A DNA stretch of 64,000 nucleotides from Sphagnum compactum (Eukaryota > Bryophyta > Sphagnopsida > Sphagnales): assembly GCA_965153455.1 (NCBI GenBank), contig OZ234494.1, forward strand, positions 21,452,001 through 21,516,000, written 5' to 3'. Of the stretch, positions 1 through 12,942 are shown piece after piece. Each line of letters begins with the position of its first letter. The first letter of the stretch is position 1. Both the position numbers and the translations under genes were made by a program. Below the pieces are notes generated by a model. That model was not told the DNA's origin and made no database searches. It saw only the letters and a list, made by a program, of their open reading frames with translations.

Positions 1-357
1 GGCATGATATTTAGCTGCTTCTGCTTGTATGGCATGATTTGGGATTTGGAAAGCAATCGCTTGGGGAGAACGTAAGCTGAAAACTTGTGGACACTGGGAA
101 TCTCACCACAACAGTTATGGCCCTATTTCTTAGACAGGCTTTCATTGCCAATTTTACTCCTGACTTTGCTCAAAGTCCAGGCAGGTTGACCTGTCTAAAT
201 GGTAGACTGTTTCACTAGACTGTATACAACTGTTTTAAGAAAGTATTGTATTCTCCTGTAGACATGCAATTTTCCCAGCAAACAATTTCCTGTAACTTCT
301 TAATTGGATGATATATCTTTACCTGATGAAAGATGCTTATCAGCATAAGGGTGGCAG
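1..357 (+). other. intron sequence of the BSL/PPKL gene
   Basis: No open frame here matches the kelch repeats expected upstream. The first recognisable exon starts at 358, after an AG acceptor, with its first base completing a split codon. This stretch is therefore inferred to be intron, and the 5' part of the gene (transit of at least one or two more kelch repeats and the start codon) lies outside the window. Confidence 0.6.
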
Positions 358-3300
358 GGTGGTTGTGCAAGGGGCAGGGCCTGGTCCAAGATATGGGCAT
401 GTCATGTCACTGGTTGGGCAACGGTTTCTTCTATCAATCAGTGGGAATGATGGTGAGTAACCAAGCCACAGTTCTCCATCTGCCCCAAGAAGTTTTGTAA
501 TTTTTGTGCTACTGCTGACATGATAGGTTTTTCCAGGCAAGCGTCCATTGGCAGATGTGTGGGCTCTAGATACAGCTGCCAAACCCTATGAATGGAGAAA
601 GCTGGAACCAGAAGGAGATGGACCACCCCCTTGCATGTATGTCTTACTTCAAGAACCCCTCTATTGATTGACACATGATTGTTGTTTCAGAAAAGTTTTG
701 GTGTGGAAATTTTCTTTGTTGCCGCTGCTGCTGTTGTAGCAATTACTTTGTGAGACAGGACCATGCCAATCTTCCTTGCAACCTTAAGCTTCAGAGATCT
801 GAGAAAAGAGGGAAGAATCTTTATCTTAGAGTTAGTGAGGTAGCTGAGAGCTTCAGTGCACCAATCTGTTTGTTTGTTTTAATTGTCTAACCAGGACTGT
901 GTCCAGTAGTTGGTACTCTTATGATACAGAAATCTGCTCTAGTTGACTGCAGGTATGCAACAGCATGTGCACGATCAGATGGTCTGCTGCTTCTTTCTGG
1001 TGGAAGAGATGCCGGGAGTGTGGTATGTTTCAGTGAACCATCTTAGAAGGAATAGACAGAGCTGATTGCTTTCATTGCACCTTCAGGAGGCTCATGGATG
1101 TTCCTGACGCTAACCAATTTCAGACTGCTCTTGTATTTTTTTTCCAAGTTCAAAGTGCATACTTTTCCAAGAAAGTTACAGGGAAAGAATGCTTTCTTTG
1201 GGGTAAGCAGTAATTTACCTCTTTGCATTAAGAAATTGCCTTGGGTGGCTATGTGTTTGCTGTGCTATAGCCACTTGATTGTGCATATGGGCTTGCAAAG
1301 CATCGAGATGGACGTTGGGAGTGGGCAGTTGCTCCAGGAATTTCACCTTCTGCCAGATATCAACACGCAGCTGTAAGCATTTTTTCTGAAGAATTCCATA
1401 TGTTTCTGTAACCGAGCCAGCTTTTGTTGATTCCTTTGTGACCTTGCTTTGAAATCATTTCACACTATATTTTGAAACAATTCTGTTCAGGTATTTGTAT
1501 ATGACAGGTTACTCTGTTTTTGGAAAATCATATGTTTTGAAATGTTTCTGTGCAGGTATTTGTGAATGCAAGACTGCATGTTTCAGGAGGAGCTCTTGGA
1601 GGTGGTCGTATGGTTGAGGATGCTTCCAGTGTTGCAGGTCTAAACACAGCCTTAACCCTAGGAGTTGCATATCCCTCACCTGATTTGGTGCTGTTTGTAC
1701 TTTTTCCTACTGAGTTTCAGTACACAGAGTTTGGTTGCATGACCTCCCTATGTCATACTCAACCTTTGCCAGGGTGCTGGCCTCTCAGGGCAGAGAAGTT
1801 CCAGATACAATTGTGATCATATGTGGCCTAGGAGTTGTATGTGGCAACTCTCTACACCCTCGTAGTATTTGTGTCAATGTGGCTGTTGGGTACACTGCAT
1901 TTGTTGGCATAGTACTTTATTTCTGAGACATAGCTGGCTGTTTGGTGCTGCAGTTCTGGATACAGCTGCAGGGGTTTGGTGTGATAGAAAGGGGGTTGTA
2001 ACAAGCCCACGAACAGGAAGGTACAGTAATGATGCAGCAGGAGGGGAGCCATCTGTAGAGCTCACTAGACGGTGCCGTCATGCTGCTGCTGCTGTAGCTG
2101 ATCTCATTTTTATATACGGTGGGCTGAGGGGAGGTAAGGTCTGATGTCACATGTCTTGTGGTTAAGTCTTCCCTTCTTTTTCATAAAGAGAGAATTCTCC
2201 CATGTGAATTGCCTGTGTCAGAACGTGCTAGATCCATGATGAGAAGCCCATGAAAGACAACTTGTTTTCACTTAGCTGACTACTTAGGTTGTATCAATGT
2301 GGACAGGAGTTTTGTTGGATGATCTGTTGGTAGCTGAGGATTCAGGGTCTGCTGAGACTACATCAGCTTTGTCTCATCCCACTGCTGCAAATCAATCATT
2401 AGCCAGAGCAAGCAGTCCAGGGGCCAAGCTGCAGGAAGGGAACAAGCAAGCTCAGTCAGAGGTGACAACACCAGATAGGGCTGTGGTCATGACTGACCCA
2501 GTAGCAGTGCATGCAAATGGTGACTCAAACATGGATGTCAGCACTGAATACGCTCGCTCTTATGGACATGGGTATGTGCTACTCATGCTGGGCTTTTCTT
2601 GAGCTTACAGATAGATCAGTTCAAAGTTAGGCTGAATATGTTTTGAATCCTCTGACTTGCAGAGTTGTGCATTGATTCTTTTGTACATGTGGTCAGTAAG
2701 TAGCAACACTGAAGTGGGCGGTTGGCAGGAATGCAAAGGGGGTGGAGGCACTGGTACAGGCCTCTGCTGCAGAAGCAGAAGCAATGAGTGCAGCACTTGC
2801 AGCAGCAGAAGCAAGAGCAGCAGCAGCTCGTGAGAGCACAGGGGAAGGAGATCAGAAGTATAGTAGAGACAGGGATCGTGGGGCTGATGCAACTTCTAGT
2901 GGAAAGCCCCCTGCATCTCCATCCTCAGCAGCTCTCATTGCACTCAACAGAACTTCCAATGCCAGTGCTTTGAATCATCCTCTTCCAACCGGTGTCAGGC
3001 TGCATCATAGAGTGGTATGTAGTTTGAACCTGCTTCATAATCAGGTATAGAAAAGCCTCTACATGAATGCTATCTCCTTTTGTTTGGTTCATTAGCTGAA
3101 CTGATTGAATCACTTCACAACACTTTCAGCATCACTTGCTCATCCAACCAATTTTTTTGGGTTGCATTGTTTGGAGACTCAAATATTTGAAGTTTCAAGA
3201 TGTCTCTCAGCATGCAATTGGAGTGCAATGCATTACACCCAGATCCAAAAAGTCAATGGATGCATCCTCCATTCTTTTGTTCTCAAACATTCAAAGGGTA

Positions 3301-6291
3301 CAGGTAATTTTGTTGTGACAGTAGATAGTGAAAGCTCTACTGTGGAGAGTGCAGGTGGTTGTAGCAGCAGAATCTGGGGGTGCCTCAGGTGGCTTGGTGA
3401 GGCAACTTTCCATTGACCAATTTGAGAATGAGGGCCGACGTGTCAGTTATGGAACTCCAGATAGTACCTCTCAAGCAAGACGGCTTCTTGACCGTCAAAT
3501 GTCCATAAGTGGTGTGCAGAAGAAGGTGTTTATTCTGTGTTCTGGGCCACATTGTGCTCTTAACACCCATCCCTTTTCATTTTGTGAGCTCAAACAATTT
3601 GATGGTCCAACTATTACAACTATCCAAAATGGTATGCTTGTTATGCTGACAAGCAGATGGAAACAAGCTGGTGTCTGTTGAGATGGTCCTTTATTCTGTA
3701 GTGCAGCTTACATAAGGAAAGCTTGGAGTGGTGCGTGCAGGTCCTGTCATATTTGTTAAAGCCAAGAGGCTGGAAACCCCCTGTGAAGCGCCAATTCTTT
3801 TTGGATTGCAATGAGATTGCTGAGCTTTGTGACGCTTCAGAGCGTTTATTTGCCCGAGAATCAAGTGTACTGCAAATCAGAGCCCCTGTCAAGATTTTTG
3901 GTGACCTTCATGGACAATTTGGTGATTTGATGCGCTTATTTGATGAATACGGATCTCCTTCAACAGCAGGCGACATCACGTAAGTTTCTGGTGTCATGTG
4001 GATTATCCAGACAAATATGGAATGCTCCAGTATGACAGAAGTATCTGAACACCCTACTGTCACCATTTCAGCGTCTTTTTGTTCCATATGAAGCATCCCA
4101 TTTTTGGAAGTGCAGAAGACACCGACACACATGATACTTAGGGACTCATGTACATTCTGGCTTGATTGTAGGTCCTTGTACATTGTGGTAGAGTTTCTCA
4201 GAGTGAACTAAGCTCCTTCATGATCATGGGAATAATGCATGTATCTGGGGGGTGCAGAGCGGAAGCATTCATTCAAGTTCATGTCTGAATGCATGATTTG
4301 AGTGGAAGGATAAACTCTGATATCAACAGTGGTAGTTTCTAACTTTGATTGCAAATTGTGCAGGTATATTGACTATCTTTTCCTGGGGGATTATGTGGAT
4401 CGAGGACAGCACAGTCTTGAAACCATCAGTTTACTACTTGCACTCAAGGTAATTGTGGCTTGCACCCTTTTAGTGTAGGGCTTGACAGATCTAGTAGCAA
4501 GGGCGACTTTGTCCTATCATGGCAATAAGTAGAATCTAGAGTTAGAGTTCAGGGCATGCCCCTTGCACAGCTTTCACCGTAACCTGTGCAACTCAGAGAT
4601 TCTTCATTTGGTGTTGCCCTTGTCATAGGATTTCTTGATGCTGAAGTTAGCTTGTTCTGTTGGCAGATTGAATATCCAATGAATGTGCACTTGATCCGTG
4701 GCAACCATGAAGCTGCAGACATCAACGCACTTTTTGGGTTCCGAATTGAGTGCATCGAACGCCTGGTCTGTGCTTTCCTCTTTGCAAGGCTTTTCTTTTT
4801 GTTATGTTTACCATTCTCAGAATTGATATGTCATTGTAACATAAACATTGGCTTCTGTTGTGACTACATATATTCGAGATTTGGCTTATGAAATGGGTCT
4901 ACAGGGGGAACGTGATGGCATATGGGCATGGCAACGCATCAATCAACTTTTCAATTGGTTGCCACTTGCTGCTCTGATAGAGAAGAAGATCATCTGTATG
5001 CATGGTGGAATTGGAAGGTCAATCAATCATGTACAACAAATTGAAGCTTTGCAACGCCCCATAACAATGGAGGCCGGCTCTGTTGTGCTCATGGACCTTC
5101 TCTGGTACAGATTTTGTTGCTGCTGCTGCTGCTTTAGGTTCGATTTGAGGTACAATCAGATATGAGGAACAAAGTGTGTCAAAGAAGGTGTTTCAGTATC
5201 TTCTTGCTCCGTGTTAACCAAGTTAGAACTTTGTGCAGGTCTGACCCAACAGAAAATGACAGTGTTGAGGGTCTGCGTCCAAATGCCCGTGGTCCAGGCT
5301 TGGTAACTTTTGGGGTAAGAGTATTATCAGTATGTAGTCCTTCCTTGCAAGAGAAGTATTGTGACATTTTTTGGGATAGATTTGTCTTTTTTCCTGCTAC
5401 ACAGGTGGAAAGCATGGTGTGTTGATCTCTATGGAACCTTTTTCCATGTGGCTTTTGCAGCCAGACCGGGTTATGGATTTTTGCAAGAATAATGATCTCC
5501 AGCTTATAATCAGAGCACATGAGTGTGTGATGGATGGTTTTGAGCGTTTTGCTCAAGGTCACCTAATCACATTGTTTTCTGCTACAAATTATTGTGGTAT
5601 GTACTGGACTGTTTCACCCCATTGTCTGGTTTTGTTCCTATTTCCTCAGAAATCATAAGTCTAGTAATAAATACCTGTGTCTGTCCACATGCAATTGTGT
5701 GAAGTTCAAGAAAGTGCTTTGAACCTGGGACTTGGACTGGAAAGGCTAAATATCTGAATTTGTATGTAGTTTGTTCTCTGTCCGAGCAATCATCTCAATT
5801 CTTTTGTTAATGTAGTCCAGAGTAGAGTTGCAGTCAAGTAACAAGAGAAGCTTTTGGTGGGTGAAGGAACTGCCAATAATGCAGGAGCAATCTTGGTCCT
5901 TGGAAGGGACTTGGTGGTGGTGCCCAAATTAATCCATCCCATCCCACCTGCCTTCACTTCCCCTGAGTCATCACCTGAGCACAACCTCGAAGACACATGG
6001 ATGCAGGTATTTCTTTCATGGTTCTTTTGCACTGGTCTTCTGGCCTCTTTAGTAAATGAGATTTACTGGTGCTACATATCCAGATGGCTAGGTTGTGTAT
6101 TTGCTTCTTGTTGCATGCCACAATTCCCTAGCTTAAAGCCCTTGCCATGTTTTTTTTGGGTCTGTTTCCTTATTTTGACAAGGTGTTGTGTGTGTGGGTA
6201 TGTATATTAGGAACTGAATGTGCAGAGGCCTCCTACACCAACAAGAGGACGGCCACAACCAGTGAATGATCGGGGCTTAGCTTGGAATTGA
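358..6291 (+). CDS. BSU1/BSL-type kelch-repeat serine/threonine protein phosphatase (PPKL), 5' partial
   Basis: PPKL enzymes join N-terminal kelch repeats to a PP1-like catalytic domain. In angiosperms BSU1/BSL proteins dephosphorylate GSK3-like kinases in brassinosteroid signalling and also act in cell division and polarity. Seventeen exons can be joined with every phase in register: 358-452, 537-636, 953-1022, 1271-1372, 1556-1637, 1954-2133, 2307-2571, 2729-3014, 3355-3525, 3741-3979, 4364-4448, 4667-4765, 4905-5104, 5239-5314, 5461-5596, 5867-6006 and 6211-6291 (TGA). They encode about 801 residues. The first six exons carry kelch-type segments ([33 protein letters not shown]). Then comes a Ser/Ala-rich linker with an alanine-rich helix. 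The phosphatase follows with [42 protein letters not shown] and SATNYCG, so the metal-binding and catalytic motifs are intact. The C-terminus ends NDRGLAWN. The N-terminal kelch part is missing at the window edge. An AATAAA at 6938 may be the polyadenylation signal. The family call is very secure; orthology to a particular BSL member is not. Confidence 0.96.
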
Positions 6292-7740
6292 TTTAGTTAT
6301 TTCCTCATATCTTTTCTTGCAGGTGGCCTATATTGTTCAATAGTTTTTGTAAGATATACTCATGGTATACTTTGGGCTGGGCCCACTTCCCCCATATTTT
6401 TGGGAAAGTGTATAGTTGTGTGGATTAGCCATGCTGGCTTTAACTACGGAGGAAATTGTGGTTATTGATATGAAGGTCATTTGGAGCATCACAATAACTT
6501 CAGGTGAATACTTTTTTCCCCTTTCTTATTTTCTTCTAAACAGGTAGAATCTGAAGCAGCTATGCCAGGTTTCAAGTCTTCTGTGTCTACTTTCAACCAA
6601 CAGAAACTAGTATGCTCCAGAATCAGTGTGTGGCCCTTCACCCAATCTGCAGGGTTCATAGACTTCTGAGACACCTTTCTCAATGATGATTCTGAGCTGT
6701 CACATGAATGGAAAATTGAATTAGAAAGTCAGTGCATCAGGAACTTCTATGTTGTAATCCTTTTTGTCTTAAGATCAAGTGTAGCAGCAGCTATGAGGCT
6801 TCCATATCTGAAATCAGGCTCATCAAGTATCTAGTATTTCTCAGCAGTGGGTTTGTCTGCAGCTTGCAGTCTAGGTTCGGGAGTTTCAACTTTGGTATTG
6901 CATTACACTGTTGGTTCTCTCTCCTTATCGGGAATCCAATAAACTATTAATGCAGGATGCTGAGTATCTCTACCCATTGCTCAGTGTCTGATTTACAGAT
7001 TACAGATTTTATTCAGGAAAATTTGTTTCTTTGATGCAGCAGGAAATTTCAATCACTCCACAATGAAATGTGCTCACTGTAGACAATTGTGCTTGGATTA
7101 ACTGAGACATAACCAAAGTTTTTATCAATTTAGAGATTGATGCAGATCATCAGACGGGACTGTCTACCAAGATTGCAATGTTCCAGACCATTGGAAAAAT
7201 TTCCTGGCAGAATTCAAATCCAAATTCAATGAGGAGAGAAGTTATTTCAAGATCAGATACATGTAGTTTCTTACAAAGGAGTTTAGCAAAGGAGTAGGCC
7301 ATGGATATCTGAACTTGGTGTTCTCCTTGACTTTTTCAGCTTCCGGTTTTGCACTGCAAGATCAGATCCACCTATGCCAGTGTGCGGGCCTCTACCAGAA
7401 TCCACCAGCCTTTTTTTTAAGGTTTTTAAAATTTCTAACAGGTGGCTTCTATTAAGCTAAATTTTGTGCATATTTGGCAATATTTAAATGTTCAACAATG
7501 CAATCTATGGCGATCTAAAGCTTCAATAAATTGAAAATTGGCTGTGTAAGCTTAAGAGAAACATTTCATGAAATGTTGACAAAATGTCCAACTTTATAGT
7601 AGCCAAATCTGGCACTAATTACAAAATGAAAGAACATATTGCTACACAACTTTTGAACCATGTTGCTAATTGATGATGCACCTAATTTGGCCATGAAAAT
7701 TTTTCAAACATGTATGTAACCACTATTGCGTGTGACCTTG
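6292..7740. other. 3' UTR and downstream spacer of the phosphatase gene
   Basis: There is no recognisable coding region. Composition stays gene-like to about 7.3 kb, with a poly(A)-signal-like AATAAA at 6938, and then becomes AT-rich. A long 3' UTR, or an intron within it, is possible. I see no RNA gene. Confidence 0.45.
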
Positions 7741-7759
7741 AGGCTTGGTCATTGTTGGG

Positions 7760-8480
7760 TGATTCTATCACAATCAAAGTCAAGAACACATAAGACACTA
7801 GACAATACACACTCACAAACAACACTAACATACACATTAGTAATTACACACAAAACACATAGAACAATTTACAAACACAAAAGCATATCCTAATAGACCC
7901 AACGTACAAGACACATGGAAACAAAAACATACACAATTTGATTAGAGAGTTGAGACAAATAGAGAACTAATGAATCGAAAGAAAACATACAAAGGTACTT
8001 GGAAGTTGGTAGACAAAAAATCAAAAGAAAACAAACATAAAGTATGGGCATATTCAAAGGAAGATGAATATTAAACACTAAACTTTGGAAGACTAAGGTA
8101 GACAAAGAATGAAAGGAAGATAAATAGAACTTAATTCACAAACTTAGAAGCAAATAGATCGATAAAGACAACATAAGCAAACAAAAGCAATCAAAGAATC
8201 AAAGGAAGACAAACAGAAGTAGACACTAAGGAATTGAAAGAAAACAAACAGAGGAATCAAAGCAATTTGGAAATTGGAAGATAGACAAAAGGCAAATACA
8301 TAGAATCAAAGGAAGATAGACAAAAGTTGAAAAGAGGTTAAGGTAGAAAGAGATAGAGCTTGACATTGGACAAAACATCAAAACAAAGATGTCTAACAAA
8401 GACATTTTGACATAAAACTTAATTAAATTACAATCTATTTTAAGTTTGTTTTAACTTTACATTTCAAACTTGATGTTGAA
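7760..8480. repeat. A/purine-rich, T-poor degenerate repeat tract
   Basis: The plus strand here is strongly enriched in A with G, and poor in T. Short variants of a unit like GACAAA / AATCAAAGGAAGA recur many times (for example around 8011, 8195 and 8307). No protein is recognisable. The pattern suggests an expanded and decayed simple or satellite-like repeat. Confidence 0.6.
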
Positions 8481-9479
8481 CATTACACATTACACAAAAA
8501 ATAAATTTGACAATGAACACTAGACACCAATAGAGGTCTGATCAACCCATAAGACTAGCCCAACAAATTGCAAAACTAACACACACAAAAAGATATAGCA
8601 TTGAACAACCATGAAAATTCCTAAATATTAACTTCTAAGTGAAAGAATGACCCAATTTCAGTCATTAGATGTCAACATTGAGGATTTGAGATAATGGCCC
8701 ACACTGATGATGGTATTGAAACAACAAACCCAACCCAATCCCAACAATGGAGTCTAATCCAATATTCGGATGGGCTTTTGCTCCTTTCAATCTTCAAAAC
8801 ATGTGTTGTATGGGAAAATATTCAAACTATAAAAAGTTTGAGAATACATTCCCACAACAATATTCAAGTGTTCATTGTGACGATTCCTCAATTTAGATTT
8901 CATGAAAAAAAGGGAGGGAAATGTTTGCTCATCTTCAATAATCCCAACACTTGTATTACTTTAATTTCTACCAATTTGAAAAACTCGAGATAAAAATGCC
9001 GTCAAATGTGGGAAACCTCCAAAGACAGCCAAAATCAAGTCAAAGGATTAACATGAAATGGTGCCTCCATAATAGTAACAACATTAGATTGCATGATGAT
9101 CTTAAAAGCACCAGATTACATGTCAAGAACACTTGCAAACAAAATTGCTAAGCAAATCTTGGCTAAAATTAGAGGTAAACTTGCATTGAAAGTTTGAACA
9201 AGTTCCAAGAGCTTTTCAAAACAATAATGTGCATTAAAATCAATTGAGTGGTGATTGAAATTCTTTTCAACATTGCCTTAAAGCCAATATTGCAAATAAC
9301 AAATGCCCATAACATCCAACAAATGGATGTTAAAAACCTTGCAATGAACTTTCAAGTGAAAAAAATGGCTACAACTACAAGGAATGTCACAAGCTCACAA
9401 AGTCAAAAAAAAATAAAAGGGGAAAAAAAACCAAAGGAAAGATAAACAAATAAACAACACAAAAACATAAAAAACAAAG

Positions 9480-11060
9480 AGAATGGGAGAAAAAAAACCT
9501 AGGCATTATGATTTTGCATCTTTTGTGCTAAATTAATGAAGACATGTTGGGTCGAGTAACCTTTTCACAAATGTCATTTATGCATGTAGCCCAAAATGTG
9601 TAACTTGATGAATCAAAGGCCAAATATTCATCGTTAGGAGTATTGAAGTCTAATAAAGTGGTCTTTCATTTCAAATGCACATTGCTGTAATTGCAAGCAA
9701 TCATACCTTGGAAGTCTTTGAAAATGTCAAAAATATATTTCATTGTTGGATCCACATAATGAGAATATAATTAACAATGGCAGATTTTTATGGCTACAAC
9801 ATAATCACATACAAAAAAGTCTTTCTTTTGTTCAAACTTTATCAATGCATGGATAGTTTCCAACATGGGCAACAAAGAAGAACGAGAGATGAGCAATTTT
9901 ATGTCACAAAAAAGCTCAAAGTTCATTTTGGCAAACATGATTGATGGAATGTCTTTAGCCATCTTTGCTAATAATGGCATATACACTGCCATCACCCTTT
10001 TTGTTGGACCGAGCATGTTGATCCAACATGTTTCAACATTCCACAATTTATTTTTATTTTTTCCTTCATCAATTCTTCAAGCTTGAAAAATTCAATGTGC
10101 CTTTTCAAGCTGTGAAAGAAGAATGAATACAAGGATTGCAATAAATCTTTTATAGATTTCACAATAGGGATTTGAAACAAAGTTTACACAACCATATTAG
10201 TGTGATGTGCCATGCAATGAATGCCTTCCAAATGGGGGGAATAATTATCTTGCATGTGGCAAATAACACCATTACACACCCCCTGGAAAACATCCACACC
10301 ATCAACCCCAAAGGAAATCAATTTGCAACAAAACTTACATCAGAAAAACCACCATGTTCTTTGAAAGCACCCATAAAAACCTTGGTCAGATTATTTGCAC
10401 CCCCTCCCTTAATAATATGTTTTAAATAAATGAGTATAGGTATGTGACACCAATCTTGAACATTATTAAAATGGATAGAAATCCACAATTGGTTATCAAT
10501 CATGGTTACCTCATCACAAAACAATGTAAGGTACTTTGAACTTGTAATACTTTCTTTTATTCTCTTGATGACTTGCTTATGCATACATTCAACCATAACC
10601 CATCCAGTTGAATCGTTCCAATGATATTTTGGCAATAGGGGAACATTTAAATTTTTGAAAAGAAAAGAAAGACTTCAAGGCCTCAAACTCAAGCATGGGT
10701 TGGTCTTGTTGTAGTAAGTTCAAAATTATAGCAAATTGTTGTTGCTTTCTACTTTGCTCCCCCTTAACCCCTCCTTGAACTTATTCCGCATTGTGATGCA
10801 GTTCTTCTTAAAATAAGCAACCTCATTCTTTGCATGATTGCACTTCTTGTTACCATACCATTCTTCTTATTTCTTGCACAAGTGTGACATGTTTCAAACA
10901 ACCCTTATTTACCTCGCATGTTTTTTAAGAATGTCAACCTTCGGCCTTAGGATCACATCTTTGCCCTTCACAAATGAACATACCTTGCATTTCACACAGT
11001 GAACTTCTCCAATTTCACTTCTCGACATCTCTAGCCATGGGAATTGAGTAGCTCACACAT
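9480..11060 (-). pseudogene. decayed hAT-superfamily transposase with BED-like zinc finger
   Basis: Read on the minus strand, the order of segments is that of a hAT transposase. At about 10.93-11.03 kb there is a BED-like region with a spaced CxxC (VHCVKCKVCSFVKG). Next is NKKCNHAKNEVAYFKKN at about 10.8 kb. From 10635 to 10318 runs the catalytic-domain start with SSKYLTLFCDEVT, DNQLWISIH and GGGANNLTKV. Then come LLQSLYSFFFHSLKRHIEFF (10.13 kb) and a C-terminal part (10046-9490) with CDYVVAIKICHC followed by EYLAF. These pieces sit in different frames and carry several in-frame stops (three between 10.83 and 10.93 kb alone), so the gene is dead. A further weak fragment at 11163-11363 may belong to its N-terminal part. 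Terminal inverted repeats were not identified. Confidence 0.8.
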
Positions 11061-11069
11061 TTCAACACT

Positions 11070-12600
11070 TGTGTGAAATGTCATAATTCTTTTTAGGTTT
11101 CTTAGGTGGTGGCACTTCTGATTCCTCTTTTTTTATAATAACATGGATCTTTGATAAATCTATCAAATGGGCAACATGAGTGGGCAATCCACCATGACAA
11201 ACAAATTGCACAACAAGATTACTGCAATTGGGATCATTATTTGACCCAACCTTGTTGCCACTTGAACTTGTTGCATAAAATGCGATTGGTTTAGGTTTAG
11301 GAGGATCACAAGAGGAAAAATGTCTTGGACATTTCTACTGCATTTGAAGAAGTTAAACAACACATTGTCCTTTCATGACACTGTTAATGCCATTTTTCCT
11401 CCAACTCAAGAAAATACATTAAAAAAAAAGAAGCAGAGGGAGGTTGAGAAACACAAACAAAGCAAGTTTGTGAGTATCAACCATTGATTCATGTGTAAAA
11501 CTCCAACCTCCAAAGTTTTGTGAAAAGTAGAACATGTTGCTACACTTCAAGAAAGCCCTTATGCTCATAGCTCCAAAACAATTGCCAAAATCTTGAATTC
11601 ACACAATGCCATAACCATCATATTTTCATGACAAATGAAATGAACACCAAAAGAATCAAGCCACGAATGAATTAGACAATGCAAGTATGGGAAGACTTTT
11701 CCTTGTTCCATCTTCACACTAGCATTGCAACTTTGGATGCAATGGACAACAAAAAAAGGTAGTTGTTTGTACAAACAAGTGGATGACTTTTACTGAAGAT
11801 ATGCCACCAAAGACTACAATGCCAACGGTCCAGATGATCCCCTTGATATCTAAATCAAGATCACTTTCATTAAACAAGTGTTAATTGCATTTTAAGAAAA
11901 TCAAGCGTCTTCCATTCCAAAACAAATAATAGTGGGGTTGGCTACCTCTCAACATCCCTCTTGTAGACCCATTTGTCGTTTTCATTAGGAGACATAATGC
12001 AACCCCATAGAACACATTGACTGAATTCAAAGCTCAAAACCAACTTTTTAGCAAACTTTCTACAGAGCTTGTTGATGTATAAGCTACTGTACCAATGAAA
12101 ATATCAACAACACCTGCACAAGTTATGCCCTCCAAAGTTGCACAATTGAAAAGGGCATCCAATGTGGGGGACGATGGTGGGATTGACAGTGATCTTCACT
12201 CATCTTGATCCAACTTCAAAAAAATGTATCAACTTGAATTGTGGAGAGACCACCAGGTCCCATTTATGCACATTGCAACAAATGGCTCATTGGCTATTTG
12301 TTTAACTATTAAATGTAACATATGCCATGAATTCTTATCTATCTTTGAACAAGGCCAATCACTCATGTATCATATTGTTGTTTAGCAACATATTGAAAAC
12401 TCCATAAAGACATGAATGTCATAGAAAGAAGCAAACTTTGTTCCATAGCCAATTGTGTTGAATTCTTCTGTGTATTGTTGATGCAAATTTTGTTTCCAAC
12501 CTATGCTATGTAAATATCATGACATCCCCCATCTATATTTTACACCATTATTCAGAACTTTTTGGAAAGAATTGCATCAACAGTTGAGACACATTACCTT
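11070..12600. other. AT-rich spacer between the hAT remnant and the TIR-NB-LRR gene
   Basis: No convincing gene is visible. Short open frames such as 11565-11774 (-) match no family I know. Part of 11.1-11.4 kb may still be hAT-derived (it continues a low-complexity linker on the minus strand). Nothing else is supported. Confidence 0.4.
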
Positions 12601-12609
12601 AATTACTTA

Positions 12610-12921
12610 AAGCATCTCCACCCACACCTCCTATTTGGGCTCTGCCATTGTTTACCACGTCCAACATAGAGTGCTAACTTTCCCAATCCCCACCCATTAA
12701 CATGAAAAATTGGACAATATAAAGTGGGGGATCATTTAAATGACCAATATGGGCTAATCAGTATGGCTGACCAATCAAAAGCAATCATTTTCTTTTCCTT
12801 ACTCTTTTGGAGATCATTGTATCCCATGCATATTTACCTGTCCAAACTCGGTTTCACATTATTTAAAGGTTGCACTTCATCCAAAGTACAGACTATTATA
12901 CTACTACTGGTGGAGATGCTC
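12610..12921. mobile_element. MITE with GAGCATCTCCACC-type terminal inverted repeats
   Basis: The left end reads AGCATCTCCACCCA from 12611. The right end, at 12908-12921, is its inverted copy (TGGTGGAGATGCT). That gives terminal inverted repeats of about 13-14 bp flanking roughly 310 bp of AT-rich, non-coding DNA. GAGCATCTCCA-type termini are common in plant DNA-transposon MITEs. No clear target-site duplication was found, so the superfamily is left open. The element ends about 20 bp beyond the stop codon of the TIR-NB-LRR gene and probably forms part of its 3' UTR. Confidence 0.65.
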
Positions 12922-12942
12922 ACATCATCCTGTCCTAACATA

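Noticed and set aside
5179-5562. 127-codon minus-strand frame
   Set aside because: It is antisense to phosphatase exons that fit in phase and carry catalytic motifs.
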